A stretch of DNA of 16,811 nt from an uncultured Eubacteriales bacterium (GCA_900554625.1 USHP01000011.1:1-16811); one strand, 5' to 3'; positions 1 through 7,209 are shown, counted from the first letter of the stretch. Numbers and translations: made by a program. Notes: generated from the sequence alone by a model not told the origin.

Positions 1-229
1 GGACAACCTTGATAACGCCCAGCTTGGAAGCGCCGGCGTTCTTCAGGATAACGTCGAACTCGGTCTTCTCTTCAACTTCAGCAGCAGCGGTAGCAGCGGG
101 AGCGGCAACAGCAGCGGCAGCGGCGGAAACGCCGAAAACTTCTTCCAGGGTGTGAACCAGTTCGGACAGCTCCAGAACGGTCAGTTCCTTAACCTGCTCA
201 ACCAGAGCAGTGATCTTTTCACTAGCCAT
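1..229 (-). CDS. rplL: 50S ribosomal protein L7/L12 (3' end cut off by window edge)
   Basis: L7/L12 forms the dimers of the ribosomal stalk, bound through L10, and recruits translation GTPases. The 76 visible residues begin [16 protein letters not shown] and form the helical N-terminal dimerisation domain. An Ala-rich flexible hinge follows (about residues 35-50), and then the start of the globular C-terminal domain ([20 protein letters not shown]). The rest lies beyond position 1; the family is usually about 120-125 residues. The ATG at 229 is preceded by an AGGAGG site at about 239-244. It lies 60 nt downstream of rplJ with no terminator between them, so the two are almost certainly co-transcribed and share the L10 leader control. 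Identification is secure. Confidence 0.97.
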   Translation of the reverse strand, partial: MASEKITALVEQVKELTVLELSELVHTLEEVFGVSAAAAAVAAPAATAAAEVEEKTEFDVILKNAGASKLGVIKVV

Positions 230-289
230 TTTTAAAATCCTCCTAAAAGTATGTGTTTGGTAAATGTTTGTGGTGTCACGAAAGCCAGA

Positions 290-811
290 TTAGGCTTCTG
301 CGGCGGGAGCGGAGCCGTCCTTCTGCATCCGGATCTGATCCAGGACGAAGGCCAGGCTGGAGATGGGAGCCAGGAAGGTACCCAGGACAGAAGCAACCAG
401 AGCATTCTTGCTGGGCAGTTCACCGAAGCCATTGAGCTGATCGGCGGACAGGACGGAACCTTCAACGATGCCACCCTTGATGGCGATCTTGCAGGCCTTG
501 TTCTTCTTGGCGAACTCGCAGACGATACGAGCAGGGGCGATGGGGTCGCCGGTGGTGGAAGCCATAGCGGTAGTACCGTTCAGAACCTCAGAGAAATCGT
601 AACCAGCATTCTTAGTTGCGAAATTGGTCAGGGTGTTCTTAACAACAGCGTACTCGACGCCGGCCTCACGGAACTGCTTACGCAGCTCGGTATCCTGAGC
701 AACAGTGATACCCTTGTAATCAACAAAGACCACGGAAGTAGCTTCCTTGATTTTGCCGGTCAGGGACTCGACCACTGCCTTCTTGCTCTCAAGAACCTTA
801 GCGTTGGGCAT
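290..811 (-). CDS. rplJ: 50S ribosomal protein L10
   Basis: L10 anchors L7/L12 dimers to 23S rRNA at the base of the ribosomal stalk and represses its own operon. The protein has 173 residues, normal for the family. The N-terminal RNA-binding region starts MPNAKVLESKKAVVESL, and the family core VVFVDYKGITVAQDTELRK is present near residues 27-45. The C-terminal helix that binds L7/L12 runs to the end. The frame is open upstream to 931, but ATG 811 is the right start. It has a GGAGGTG site just upstream, matches the family N-terminus, and the upstream stretch is a structured leader. rplL follows 60 nt downstream. The usual rplK-rplA genes are not directly upstream; this pair has its own promoter. 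Confidence 0.97.
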   Translation of the reverse strand: MPNAKVLESKKAVVESLTGKIKEATSVVFVDYKGITVAQDTELRKQFREAGVEYAVVKNTLTNFATKNAGYDFSEVLNGTTAMASTTGDPIAPARIVCEFAKKNKACKIAIKGGIVEGSVLSADQLNGFGELPSKNALVASVLGTFLAPISSLAFVLDQIRMQKDGSAPAAEA

Positions 812-825
812 AATTTTCACCTCCG

Positions 826-932
826 AAAATAAAAAGTGTCTTCCTGCCAGAAGACAGAAAGACACGCAAATCATTCCATTTGACGCACCTCGGCAGGAAT
901 TACGCTTTGCAGCACCTGCTGTCTTTGGCAAC
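826..932 (-). ncRNA. L10 leader (transcription attenuator of rplJ-rplL)
   Basis: The minus-strand 5' UTR from the promoter to rplJ carries the hallmarks of the L10 leader. A terminator hairpin pairs GTGTCTT (859-865) with AAGACAC (836-842) and is followed by TTTTTATTTT (826-835). An alternative 8-bp helix pairs TTCCTGCC (892-899) with GGCAGGAA (841-848), which lies in the terminator loop and overlaps its 3' arm, so the two folds exclude each other. The text GCCGAGGTGCG around 885-895 resembles the L10-binding portion of known leaders. L10 leaders in Firmicutes are known to act by attenuation when free L10 binds. The assignment here rests on motif and fold by eye. Confidence 0.8.
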
Positions 933-938
933 TCGTGT

Positions 939-967
939 ATGATATCAGATTATTATGAAATTGTCAA
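939..967 (-). promoter_or_regulatory. Sigma-A promoter of rplJ-rplL
   Basis: On the minus strand, -35 TTGACA (962-967) and -10 TATCAT (939-944) are separated by 17 nt. Initiation would fall near 930-933, giving a leader of about 120 nt before rplJ. Confidence 0.85.
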
Positions 968-989
968 GAGGTATTTTGCGTTTTTTGAG

Positions 990-1018
990 AAAAATCGCCC
1001 CCAGGTTACTGGGGGCGA
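990..1018 (-). terminator. Rho-independent terminator of the cytidylate-kinase-like gene
   Basis: A perfect 10-bp stem TCGCCCCCAG/CTGGGGGCGA with a 4-nt loop (995-1018) is followed on the minus strand by TTTTT (990-994). It lies just after the stop at 1025 and just upstream of the rplJ promoter. Confidence 0.9.
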
Positions 1019-1024
1019 CGCAGA

Positions 1025-1660
1025 TTACAGATTTGCCGATGCTTCCGGTTCTCTCTTGGAATTTTCTACAACCTGGCACACGATATCAGCACACTGCTGG
1101 ATGCCCAGAACACCTGTATCCAGACAAATGTCATAGTTCTGTGCCTGGCCCCAGGTACGGCCGGTGTAGTGCTGGTAATTGACCCGACGGCGCTTATCCT
1201 TCTCCTGCAGACGGGCCTCCGGGCTCTTGTCGGATTCACCGTAGCGGCGGACAATTCGGTCGGCACGGAAGGGGATATCCGCAAAGACGTACACATGCAG
1301 CGCGTCCTGACGATCCTTGAGTATGTAGTCGGCGTTGCGTCCTACAATGACACAGGGGCCTTTTTCCGCCAGCTGCAAAATCACGCTGCACTGGATGTTC
1401 CACAGAAAATCAGCAGTGGACAGTCCGTTCATCACACCGGGGACACCCTGGTGGGCGAAGGCGTAGGAGAACAGGCTGCTGCCGGGAGAGTGCTCACCAT
1501 TTTCTTCCACAAACTTGGGAGCAAAGCCGGATTCCAGAGCGATCTGGTCAACCAACTCTTTATCATAGAAGGGAATTCCCAGCTTTTCCGCTACCAAATG
1601 GCCAACGGTACGACCACCGGAGCCAAATTCACGGCTGATGGTAATGATTTTCTTTTCCAT
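1025..1660 (-). CDS. Cytidylate kinase-like family protein
   Basis: A 211-residue P-loop protein of the cytidylate-kinase-like family, related to CMP kinase but distinct from Cmk. The N-terminus IITISREFGSGGRTVGHLVA (residues 5-24) is the family's nucleotide-binding loop. Residues 103-114 (CVIVGRNADYIL) and 162-171 (YQHYTGRTWG) are further family signatures. Such proteins are presumed cytosolic nucleotide or nucleoside kinases, but the substrate of this subfamily is not established. ATG 1660 has a good AGGAGG site in the sequence AAAGGAGGCTCATTTT. The gene is monocistronic, with a consensus promoter upstream and a strong terminator downstream. The family assignment is firm; the reaction is not. 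Confidence 0.88.
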   Translation of the reverse strand: MEKKIITISREFGSGGRTVGHLVAEKLGIPFYDKELVDQIALESGFAPKFVEENGEHSPGSSLFSYAFAHQGVPGVMNGLSTADFLWNIQCSVILQLAEKGPCVIVGRNADYILKDRQDALHVYVFADIPFRADRIVRRYGESDKSPEARLQEKDKRRRVNYQHYTGRTWGQAQNYDICLDTGVLGIQQCADIVCQVVENSKREPEASANL

Positions 1661-1704
1661 AAAATGAGCCTCCTTTCGAGAACGCAGATGCTTCTCTTAC
1701 CCAT

Positions 1705-1733
1705 ATTATAGACAAATTGCTTTCTGTTGTCAA
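1705..1733 (-). promoter_or_regulatory. Consensus sigma-A promoter of the cytidylate-kinase-like gene
   Basis: -35 TTGACA (1728-1733), a 17-nt spacer and -10 TATAAT (1705-1710) on the minus strand. This is a perfect match to the sigma-A consensus, 45 nt upstream of the start codon. Confidence 0.9.
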
Positions 1734-1763
1734 TAAAAGAGTAAGCTCGTTGGTAATTTTGCT

Positions 1764-1810
1764 CAATATGCCCTGCCGCCAGGGGAAACGGCGGCAGGGC
1801 AGGCTTATTG
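1764..1810 (-). terminator. Strong inverted repeat, probable transcript end of the asnA unit
   Basis: A perfect 12-bp stem, TGCCCTGCCGCC (1769-1780) with GGCGGCAGGGCA (1790-1801), has a 9-nt loop. It is extended by CAATA (1764-1768) and TATTG (1806-1810) across a 4-nt bulge. It begins directly at the stop codon of the small ORF ending at 1805. On neither strand is there a clear run of T after the stem, so it is not a textbook rho-independent terminator. It could instead be a 3' stabilising structure. Confidence 0.55.
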
Positions 1811-1963
1811 AATATGCTCTTCCGGGAAATTGTCTTGCACCAGAAATCCCATTTTCCCCGGGTCAGGAATTCCGGATACTTTCATGCTCCAGCTGTCAAA
1901 CTGGGAACAAAGGCGCATTTCCGGATTCACCCGGAAGCAGTCAGGAAGCCGGTTTTCCAACAT
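1805..1963 (-). CDS. Candidate small protein, 52 residues, downstream of asnA
   Basis: This minus-strand frame runs from ATG 1963 to TAA at 1805. The protein starts MLENRLPDCFRVNPEMRL and ends FLVQDNFPEEHIQ. It has two Cys (positions 9 and 19) and no membrane segment or signal peptide that I can see. In its favour: AGGGGTGAT lies directly before the ATG (1964-1972), a good fit to the 16S tail; an in-frame TGA upstream fixes the start; codon choice resembles its neighbours; and a strong hairpin begins at its stop. It lies 94 nt after asnA with no terminator between, so it may be co-transcribed with it. I recognise no family. A chance frame of this length is possible, so this is a candidate only. 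Confidence 0.45.
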   Translation of the reverse strand: MLENRLPDCFRVNPEMRLCSQFDSWSMKVSGIPDPGKMGFLVQDNFPEEHIQ

Positions 1964-2056
1964 ATCACCCCTATTTCAGCATGCCCGAAAAGCATCCGCA
2001 TTACCCTAGCCTTTTGCTGGAATCCGGGGGAAAAAGGGAAAATGAGGAAAATTCTG

Positions 2057-3067
2057 TTACAGCAGGGGAATGCCTGCCTGCTCGCAGGCCGCTACCGTTT
2101 CGGCATCCCAGACGCTGGACTGTACTTCGCCGATGTGGGCACAGCCCATCATCAGCATGGCAAGCCGGGACTGTCCGATACCGCCGCCGATGGTCAGGGG
2201 CAGTTCGTTATTCAGCAGCATCTTATGGAAGGGAAGTTCCCGGCGGTTGTCACAGCCGGATTCCTGCAGCTGGCGATCCAGGGACTGGGCGTCTACACGG
2301 ATGCCCATGGAGGAAATCTCCAACGCCCGGTCCAGAACTTCGTCCCAGAAGAAAATATCGCAGTTCAGATTCCAGTCGTCGTAGTCCGGCGCCCGTCCGT
2401 CGTGAGGCTTGCCGGAGCGAAGCTTTCTGCCGATTTGCATGATGCAGGCCGTCTTATGTTCTTTGACATAGGCCTTTTCCCGCTGGGAGCCGGTTTCCAG
2501 TTCCGGATACAGGTCTTCGAGCGCCTGGGAAGTGATAAAGGAAACCCCCCGGTTCAGCTCCACCCGAAGCTGGGGAAAACGGACATGCAGCCGGTCGTTG
2601 GTATCACAGATGGCCCGGACAATGGCCCGGACAATGAGCTTTAAGTATTCGGAGTTCCGGTTTTCCTGGGTAATGATTTTCTCCCAGTCCCACTGGTCAA
2701 CGTAGATAGAGTGGACGTTGTCCAGTTCCTCATCCCGGCGAATTGCGTTCATATCGGTGTACAAGCCGTTGCCGATGGTGAAATTGTACCGCTTCAGGGC
2801 AAGACGCTTCCATTTTGCCAAGGAATGCACCACCTGGGCATCGGTACCCACAGCGGGAATATCAAAGGCTACCGGGCGTTCGTATCCGTTCAGGTTATCG
2901 TTCAAGCCGGAGTTCTCCGTGACAAACAGCGGGGCGGAGACACGCTTCAGGTTCAGTGCTTTGGAGAATTCTTCCTGAAAGGTGTCTTTGATGTAAGCGA
3001 TGGCCCGCTGGGTATCGTAAGCATCCAGGATTGGTTTGTAACCTTGAGGAATATAGACTTTATTCAT
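2057..3067 (-). CDS. asnA: Aspartate-ammonia ligase (ammonia-dependent asparagine synthetase)
   Basis: AsnA makes asparagine from aspartate, ammonia and ATP through an aspartyl-adenylate, in the cytosol. At 336 residues it has the usual family length and the fold of class II aminoacyl-tRNA synthetases. Recognisable blocks are ENSGLNDNLNGYERPVAFDI (about 51-70), the VVHSLAKWKRLALKRY segment, RRDEELDNVHSIYVDQWDWE (about 110-129) and the motif-3-like GGGIGQSRLAML (294-305). ATG 3067 has only a weak ribosome site (GGAAAGG, about 10 nt away). A tandem 12-bp duplication at 2611-2634 encodes the repeated IVRA-IVRA. The gene has its own promoter. It is followed by a candidate small ORF and a hairpin rather than an immediate terminator. 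Confidence 0.96.
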   Translation of the reverse strand: MNKVYIPQGYKPILDAYDTQRAIAYIKDTFQEEFSKALNLKRVSAPLFVTENSGLNDNLNGYERPVAFDIPAVGTDAQVVHSLAKWKRLALKRYNFTIGNGLYTDMNAIRRDEELDNVHSIYVDQWDWEKIITQENRNSEYLKLIVRAIVRAICDTNDRLHVRFPQLRVELNRGVSFITSQALEDLYPELETGSQREKAYVKEHKTACIMQIGRKLRSGKPHDGRAPDYDDWNLNCDIFFWDEVLDRALEISSMGIRVDAQSLDRQLQESGCDNRRELPFHKMLLNNELPLTIGGGIGQSRLAMLMMGCAHIGEVQSSVWDAETVAACEQAGIPLL

Positions 3068-3102
3068 AGGAACGCAACCTTTCCAAATAAAATATAGGTT
3101 TT

Positions 3103-3130
3103 ATTGTATTCCATTTTTTCGTAAAATCAA
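3103..3130 (-). promoter_or_regulatory. Likely sigma-A promoter of asnA
   Basis: -35 TTGATT (3125-3130), a 16-nt spacer and -10 TACAAT (3103-3108) on the minus strand. The -10 box is 35 nt upstream of the asnA start, within an AT-rich gap. Confidence 0.65.
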
Positions 3131-3149
3131 GTCCAATTTATGCATTTTC

Positions 3150-3189
3150 AAACAAAACAGCGTTCCAATCACCAGGAAAGGAACGCTGT
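3150..3189 (-). terminator. Terminator of the HAD phosphatase-hydrolase unit
   Basis: A 10-bp perfect stem ACAGCGTTCC/GGAACGCTGT (3157-3166 with 3180-3189) with a 13-nt loop is followed on the minus strand by TTTGTTTG. It starts 17 nt after the hydrolase stop. Confidence 0.85.
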
Positions 3190-3205
3190 ATGGGAAAAAA
3201 GCCTG

Positions 3206-4132
3206 TTATGCTAGAACGCTTTTTACAAATTCTTTTACGGTATCGCGGTATTTCTGGGCATCTGCCAGGAAGCTCAGTCCGTGCTCGGCATTGGGGAAGG
3301 AGCAGTAGGTGACTTTGCTGGGATTGGCCTGGGCAATGCGCCTGCTCATGGTACAGGGGACAAATTTGTCTGCCTCACCGTGGAGAATCAGAATGGGAAC
3401 TTTTGTATTTTTTGCGGATCGAACTGCATCGGTTTCCCGCAAATCGAACCCACCGAATAACTTTGCTCCCAGATAAACAAAGGGACGAACCAAGGCAACA
3501 GGCATCTGCCGTTTCCGGGCAACTTCCAGAATAATTTCCATGGGATTGGCGTAAGGGCAGTCTGCCACAATTCCTTTGACATTGGGCGGCAGTTCCAGAT
3601 CAGAGGCCATCACCACAGCAGAAGCGCCCATGGAAACGCCGTACAGCAGAATTTGCGTCTCCGGACCAAATCGCTCCAGCGCATAATACACCCAGTTCAG
3701 CACGTCCTGCCGCTCCAGAATACCGAAGGCAATGGTTCTTCCTTCGCTTTTGCCGTGGGCCCGCTGATCGACCAACAGCAGATTGTGTCCCATGTCCAGG
3801 CTCAGCTGGGAGCCGCCGGAAAAATCCGTTAGACAGCTGCTGCGGTAACCATGAAAGCCAATATCCAAAGGAGCGCCGTCCTTTACATGATAGTATCGCC
3901 CGGAAAGTTTCAGACCATCGTGGGAAAAGATGGTTACCGTCTCACATTCCCGCTGCTGAAGCTGCTCCACAATCCGGGAAATTTCATCCCGGTAGGGGTC
4001 ATATTGATGGGCGCTCAGGGAAGGAAGCTGATCCCGCCCGTTTTTTGGAGCATAAAATGCCAGGCGGTAAGCATAGTAAGCCCCGCCGAACACCACTGCC
4101 AAAACCAAACAAAGTAATACCAGAAACACCAT
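3206..4132 (-). CDS. Alpha/beta hydrolase, membrane-anchored
   Basis: A 308-residue serine hydrolase of the alpha/beta fold. Residues 1-20 (MVFLVLLCLVLAVVFGG) form one hydrophobic helix, suggesting an N-terminal membrane anchor with the catalytic domain outside or at the membrane. The nucleophile elbow is GVSMGAS (Ser167), the likely acid is Asp255 in HGEADKFVP, and the likely base is His284 in NAEHGLSF. HGYRSS near 94-99 fits the oxyanion region. The substrate is unknown; the closest relatives are generally annotated as YqkD/BEM46-like hydrolases. I chose ATG 4132, one base after the stop of the upstream HAD gene. A TTG at 4159 would add nine residues and overlap that gene, with a poorer ribosome site. 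The spacing implies translational coupling. Confidence 0.88.
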   Translation of the reverse strand: MVFLVLLCLVLAVVFGGAYYAYRLAFYAPKNGRDQLPSLSAHQYDPYRDEISRIVEQLQQRECETVTIFSHDGLKLSGRYYHVKDGAPLDIGFHGYRSSCLTDFSGGSQLSLDMGHNLLLVDQRAHGKSEGRTIAFGILERQDVLNWVYYALERFGPETQILLYGVSMGASAVVMASDLELPPNVKGIVADCPYANPMEIILEVARKRQMPVALVRPFVYLGAKLFGGFDLRETDAVRSAKNTKVPILILHGEADKFVPCTMSRRIAQANPSKVTYCSFPNAEHGLSFLADAQKYRDTVKEFVKSVLA

Positions 4133-4133
4133 A

Positions 4134-4835
4134 TTACGATAGACTCCGAATATAAGCAAGCAATTCCGGGAAACTGCCGCTGTGATACCGGGAGATGTCC
4201 TGACCGCTGCGATTGATCAGGCAGTCCGTCAGAAGGAAAACATCCATGCCGATCTGGGAAGCAATCATATCTTCATCCACATCGTTTCCGACCATCAGAC
4301 ATTCTCCGGGGTTCAGATTCAGTTTGCCCAGAATTTCCCGATAGTAGTCCGGGTTGGGTTTGCAACGGGAAGAATTTTCGTATGTAGTAATCAGAGCAAA
4401 ATCCTCCGGTTTCAGCCCTGCCCAGCCAGCCCGGCAGTGGGTTGCCACGGCAGGGAACAGCGGATTGGTGGCCAGAACGGTCCGATAGCCCAGCGCTTTG
4501 ATTTCTGCAATGGTCTGGGCTGCCAGCGGGTTAAATCCGCATTGATCCTGCAAAAGGGGAAAATCCACTGCGTAAAATTCGTCGAAAGGGGATTTGTCGG
4601 CGACTTCTCCCAGCAGCTGCTCAAATACCTGCCAGAAAACCTGCTCGTTTGTATAATCCGAGTTGTTTTTGACCATTGCGGCAGTTCCGGCCCAGACTGC
4701 CTTTACCAGTGTGTCAGGATCATATCCCAAAGGAGCCATTTTCCGGGCCATGCTGGACAGATATGCCCGGACAAACTGCTCCTGATCCATGGGAAGCAGG
4801 GTGCCGTCCAGATCAAAAAGAATGGTAGTAATCAT
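4134..4835 (-). CDS. HAD family hydrolase (phosphatase)
   Basis: A 233-residue haloacid-dehalogenase-superfamily enzyme, probably a cytosolic phosphomonoesterase. All four HAD motifs are visible: DLDGT with nucleophile Asp8 and acid Asp10, Thr123 in VLATNPL, Lys159 in CKPNPDYY, and GNDVDED (183-189) for Mg binding. The stretch between about residues 15 and 100 is a helical cap (C1 type). The substrate cannot be told from sequence; the set resembles phosphoglycolate- or pyrophosphatase-like members. ATG 4835 has a clear GGAGG at a good distance. The alpha/beta hydrolase begins one base after its stop, so the two are co-expressed. No strong promoter is visible in the 26 nt between it and the metA terminator, so read-through from metA is possible. 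Confidence 0.9.
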   Translation of the reverse strand: MITTILFDLDGTLLPMDQEQFVRAYLSSMARKMAPLGYDPDTLVKAVWAGTAAMVKNNSDYTNEQVFWQVFEQLLGEVADKSPFDEFYAVDFPLLQDQCGFNPLAAQTIAEIKALGYRTVLATNPLFPAVATHCRAGWAGLKPEDFALITTYENSSRCKPNPDYYREILGKLNLNPGECLMVGNDVDEDMIASQIGMDVFLLTDCLINRSGQDISRYHSGSFPELLAYIRSLS

Positions 4836-4857
4836 AATAACCTCCAGTTTCTCAGAT

Positions 4858-4891
4858 ACAAAACTACCCTCCTGCTGGCAGGAGGGCAGTT
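4858..4891 (-). terminator. Terminator of the metY-metA operon
   Basis: On the minus strand AACTGCCCTCCTG (4879-4891) pairs with CAGGAGGGTAGTT (4862-4874) around a CCAG loop, giving 13 bp with one G-T pair. It is followed by a short T-rich tail (TTGT). It lies 16 nt after the metA stop. Confidence 0.75.
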
Positions 4892-4907
4892 ACCTTTGGA
4901 AAAAACG

Positions 4908-5843
4908 TTAATCCGCTGTGGCTTCCTGGCCCACAGCCATAATGTCATAGGGCGTGGTCTGGTAGACAAAGTAGTTCAGCCAGTTGCTGAACAGAAGATG
5001 GGCATGACCCCGCCAGCGAACCACCGGGGATTGGGTGTCATCGTCGTTGGGATAGTAATTGGCAGGAACATGAATGGGAAGTCCCTGGTTTTTATCCCGC
5101 AGGTACTCTTTCTCCAGGGTGTCGGCGTCATATTCTGCATGTCCTGTGACAAAAATCTGCCGCCCAGCCTTGTTCATCAGGGCATATACGCCTGCCTCTT
5201 TCGAGGAAGCCAGAATTTTGAGCCCGGGGATTTTCTCGATATCCGCCCGGTCAATGGTGGTGTGCCGGGAATGGGGAATCCAAAATTCATCGTCAAATCC
5301 ACGCAGAAGAATCGCTCGCTTGTAGTCCGCATGATGGGGATACACGCCAAAAAGCTTTTCCGGCAGGGAATGCTTCTGGATGCCGTAGTGGTAGTAAAGT
5401 CCAGCCTGGGCACCCCAGCAAATGTGGAAGGTGGAGTGTACATGGGTTTTGCTCCACTCCATAATCTGGCACAGCTCTTCCCAGTAGTCCACTTCCTCGA
5501 AAGGCATCTGTTCCACCGGGGCACCGGTAATCACCATACCGTCAAATTTCCGGTCTTTCAGTTCGTCGAAGGTTTTGTAGAATGTCAGCAGGTGCTCCTG
5601 GGGCGTGTTTTTGGAGCGGTGGGAAGAAACCATCATCAGTTCCAGATGTACCTGCAGGGGGGTATTTCCCAACAGACGGCTCAGCTGGGTCTCGGTGACG
5701 ATTTTGGTGGGCATCAGGTTCAGCAGCACAATTTCCAGGGGACGGATCTGCTGAGTTTCTGCCCGGGTCTGCTTCATGACGAAGATGTTTTCGTTTTGCA
5801 GGATGCCTGCGGCGGGGAGGTCGTTGGGTATTTGAATGGGCAC
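4908..5843 (-). CDS. metA: Homoserine O-acetyltransferase (MetA family)
   Basis: This enzyme activates the hydroxyl of homoserine for methionine synthesis, in the cytosol. At 311 residues it matches the MetA family. The catalytic triad sits at the canonical numbering: Cys142 in [10 protein letters not shown], His235 and Glu237 in [10 protein letters not shown]. Residue 111 is Glu ([15 protein letters not shown]). In MetA proteins Glu at 111 is known to favour acetyl-CoA, whereas Gly there goes with succinyl-CoA, so I call it an acetyltransferase. The partner gene metY, 15 nt upstream, encodes the enzyme that uses O-acetylhomoserine, which agrees. The start is GTG 5843, supported by AGGAGG seven bases upstream and by the family N-terminus [11 protein letters not shown]. 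Confidence 0.95.
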   Translation of the reverse strand: MPIQIPNDLPAAGILQNENIFVMKQTRAETQQIRPLEIVLLNLMPTKIVTETQLSRLLGNTPLQVHLELMMVSSHRSKNTPQEHLLTFYKTFDELKDRKFDGMVITGAPVEQMPFEEVDYWEELCQIMEWSKTHVHSTFHICWGAQAGLYYHYGIQKHSLPEKLFGVYPHHADYKRAILLRGFDDEFWIPHSRHTTIDRADIEKIPGLKILASSKEAGVYALMNKAGRQIFVTGHAEYDADTLEKEYLRDKNQGLPIHVPANYYPNDDDTQSPVVRWRGHAHLLFSNWLNYFVYQTTPYDIMAVGQEATAD

Positions 5844-5858
5844 GCTGGAACCTCCTGC

Positions 5859-7142
5859 TTACAGGTTATCCAGAGCCTGGGCAATATCCCCAATCAGATC
5901 CTGAACATTTTCCAGTCCGCAGCTCAGACGAATCAGATCAGCGCCCACACCGGCGGCTTCCAGTTCTGCGTCGGTCATCTGCCGGTGAGTAGAGGAAGCA
6001 GGGTGGAGGCAGCAGGTACGGGAGTCTGCCACATGGGTTTCGATGGAGCCCAGCTTCAGGTGCTTCATGAAGGTTTCGGCAGCTTTGCGTCCGCCGTGCA
6101 GACCAAAGGAAACCACGCCGCAGGAGCCGTTGGGCAGGTATTTCTGAGCCAGATCATAGTACTTGTCGCCCTTCAGGCCGCAGTACTTGACCCACTTTAC
6201 CTTCTCGTGGCTGCTGAGGTATTCGGCAATGGCCTGGGCATTGGCGCAGTGCTGCTTCATCCGGAAGGGAAGACTCTCCAGACCCAGGTTCAGAATAAAA
6301 GCGCTCTGGGGAGACTGGATGCAGCCAAAGTCCCGCATCAGCTGGGCGGTGCACTTGGTAATATAAGCCCCTTCCAGTCCAAAGCGCTGGGTATAGGTGA
6401 TGCCGTGGTAGCTTTCGTCGGGAGTGCACAGGCCGGGGAATTTCTCGGCGTGGGCAGTCCAGTCGAACTTGCCGCTGTCCACAATCACGCCGCCGATGGC
6501 AGATGCGTGACCGTCCATGTACTTGGTGGTAGAGTGGGTCACAATATCGGCACCCCACTCAATGGGACGGCAGTTGATGGGGGTAGCAAAAGTGTTGTCC
6601 ACGATCAGCGGGACGCCATGGGCATGGGCAGCCCGGGCAAACTTTTCAATGTCCAGCACGGTCAGAGCCGGGTTGGCAATGGTTTCGCCAAAAACCGCCT
6701 TGGTATTGGGACGGAAAGCGGCATTCAGCTCTTCTTCCGTGCAGTCCGGGTCCAGGAAGGTGGTCTCCAAACCCATCTTCTTCATGGTCACAGCAAACAG
6801 ATTGAAGCTGCCGCCGTAGATGGCGGAACTTGCCACAATGTGGTCTCCGCAGCCGGCAATGTTGAACACTGCCATAAAGTTGGCAGCCTGGCCGGAGCTG
6901 GTCAGCATAGCAGCGCTGCCGCCTTCCAGTGCACAGATTTTGGCAGCCACCGCGTCACAGGTGGGGTTTGACAGACGGGAGTAGAAGTAGCCGTCGGTTT
7001 CCAGATCGAACAGCTTGCCCATGTCCTCAGAAGTGTCATATTTGAAAGTTGTGCTCTGCACAATGGGAATTTGTCTGGGTTCTCCGTTGCCCGGCTTATA
7101 ACCAGCCTGAATGCAAAGTGTCTCAGTCCGCAGTTTTTCCAT
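5859..7142 (-). CDS. metY: O-acetylhomoserine aminocarboxypropyltransferase (sulfhydrylase)
   Basis: A PLP enzyme that makes homocysteine directly from O-acetylhomoserine and sulfide. It has 427 residues, typical for this branch of the Cys/Met-metabolism PLP family (plain cystathionine synthases are nearer 380). The N-terminus ETLCIQAGYKPGNGEPRQIP and QSTTFKYD are family signatures. SSGQAANFM (82-90) binds the cofactor phosphate, Asp182 (IVDNTFATP) contacts the pyridine nitrogen, and Lys207 (HSTTKYMDGH) is the Schiff-base lysine. The C-terminal domain carries SRTCCLHPASSTHRQM and DLIRLSCGLE. ATG 7142 has a GAGGTGAT ribosome site. It is first in an operon with metA. The 5' UTR is only about 30 nt, too short for a SAM riboswitch or T-box, so regulation must come from elsewhere. 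Confidence 0.95.
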   Translation of the reverse strand: MEKLRTETLCIQAGYKPGNGEPRQIPIVQSTTFKYDTSEDMGKLFDLETDGYFYSRLSNPTCDAVAAKICALEGGSAAMLTSSGQAANFMAVFNIAGCGDHIVASSAIYGGSFNLFAVTMKKMGLETTFLDPDCTEEELNAAFRPNTKAVFGETIANPALTVLDIEKFARAAHAHGVPLIVDNTFATPINCRPIEWGADIVTHSTTKYMDGHASAIGGVIVDSGKFDWTAHAEKFPGLCTPDESYHGITYTQRFGLEGAYITKCTAQLMRDFGCIQSPQSAFILNLGLESLPFRMKQHCANAQAIAEYLSSHEKVKWVKYCGLKGDKYYDLAQKYLPNGSCGVVSFGLHGGRKAAETFMKHLKLGSIETHVADSRTCCLHPASSTHRQMTDAELEAAGVGADLIRLSCGLENVQDLIGDIAQALDNL

Positions 7143-7180
7143 GGGAAATCACCTCATATGATTGTTGAAATATCGGATAC

Positions 7181-7209
7181 ATTGTAATCCCTGCAAGGAT
7201 ATTTGTCAA
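7181..7209 (-). promoter_or_regulatory. Sigma-A promoter of metY-metA
   Basis: -35 TTGACA (7204-7209), a 17-nt spacer and -10 TACAAT (7181-7186) on the minus strand, about 40 nt upstream of the metY start. No riboswitch-sized leader is present. Confidence 0.85.

Noticed and set aside
812..931. An N-terminal extension of L10
   Set aside because: This stretch is the structured leader; L10 proteins begin at the ATG 811 equivalent.
1808..2644. A 278-codon open frame on the plus strand, antisense to asnA and the small ORF
   Set aside because: It has no ribosome site, lies opposite a clear asnA gene, and its translation resembles no family.
4182..6971. A 929-codon open frame on the plus strand, antisense to the HAD, metA and metY genes
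   Set aside because: The three real genes share one reading frame and avoid TTA, CTA and TCA codons, so the antisense frame stays open by codon bias. It has no ribosome site or promoter and its translation looks like no protein family.
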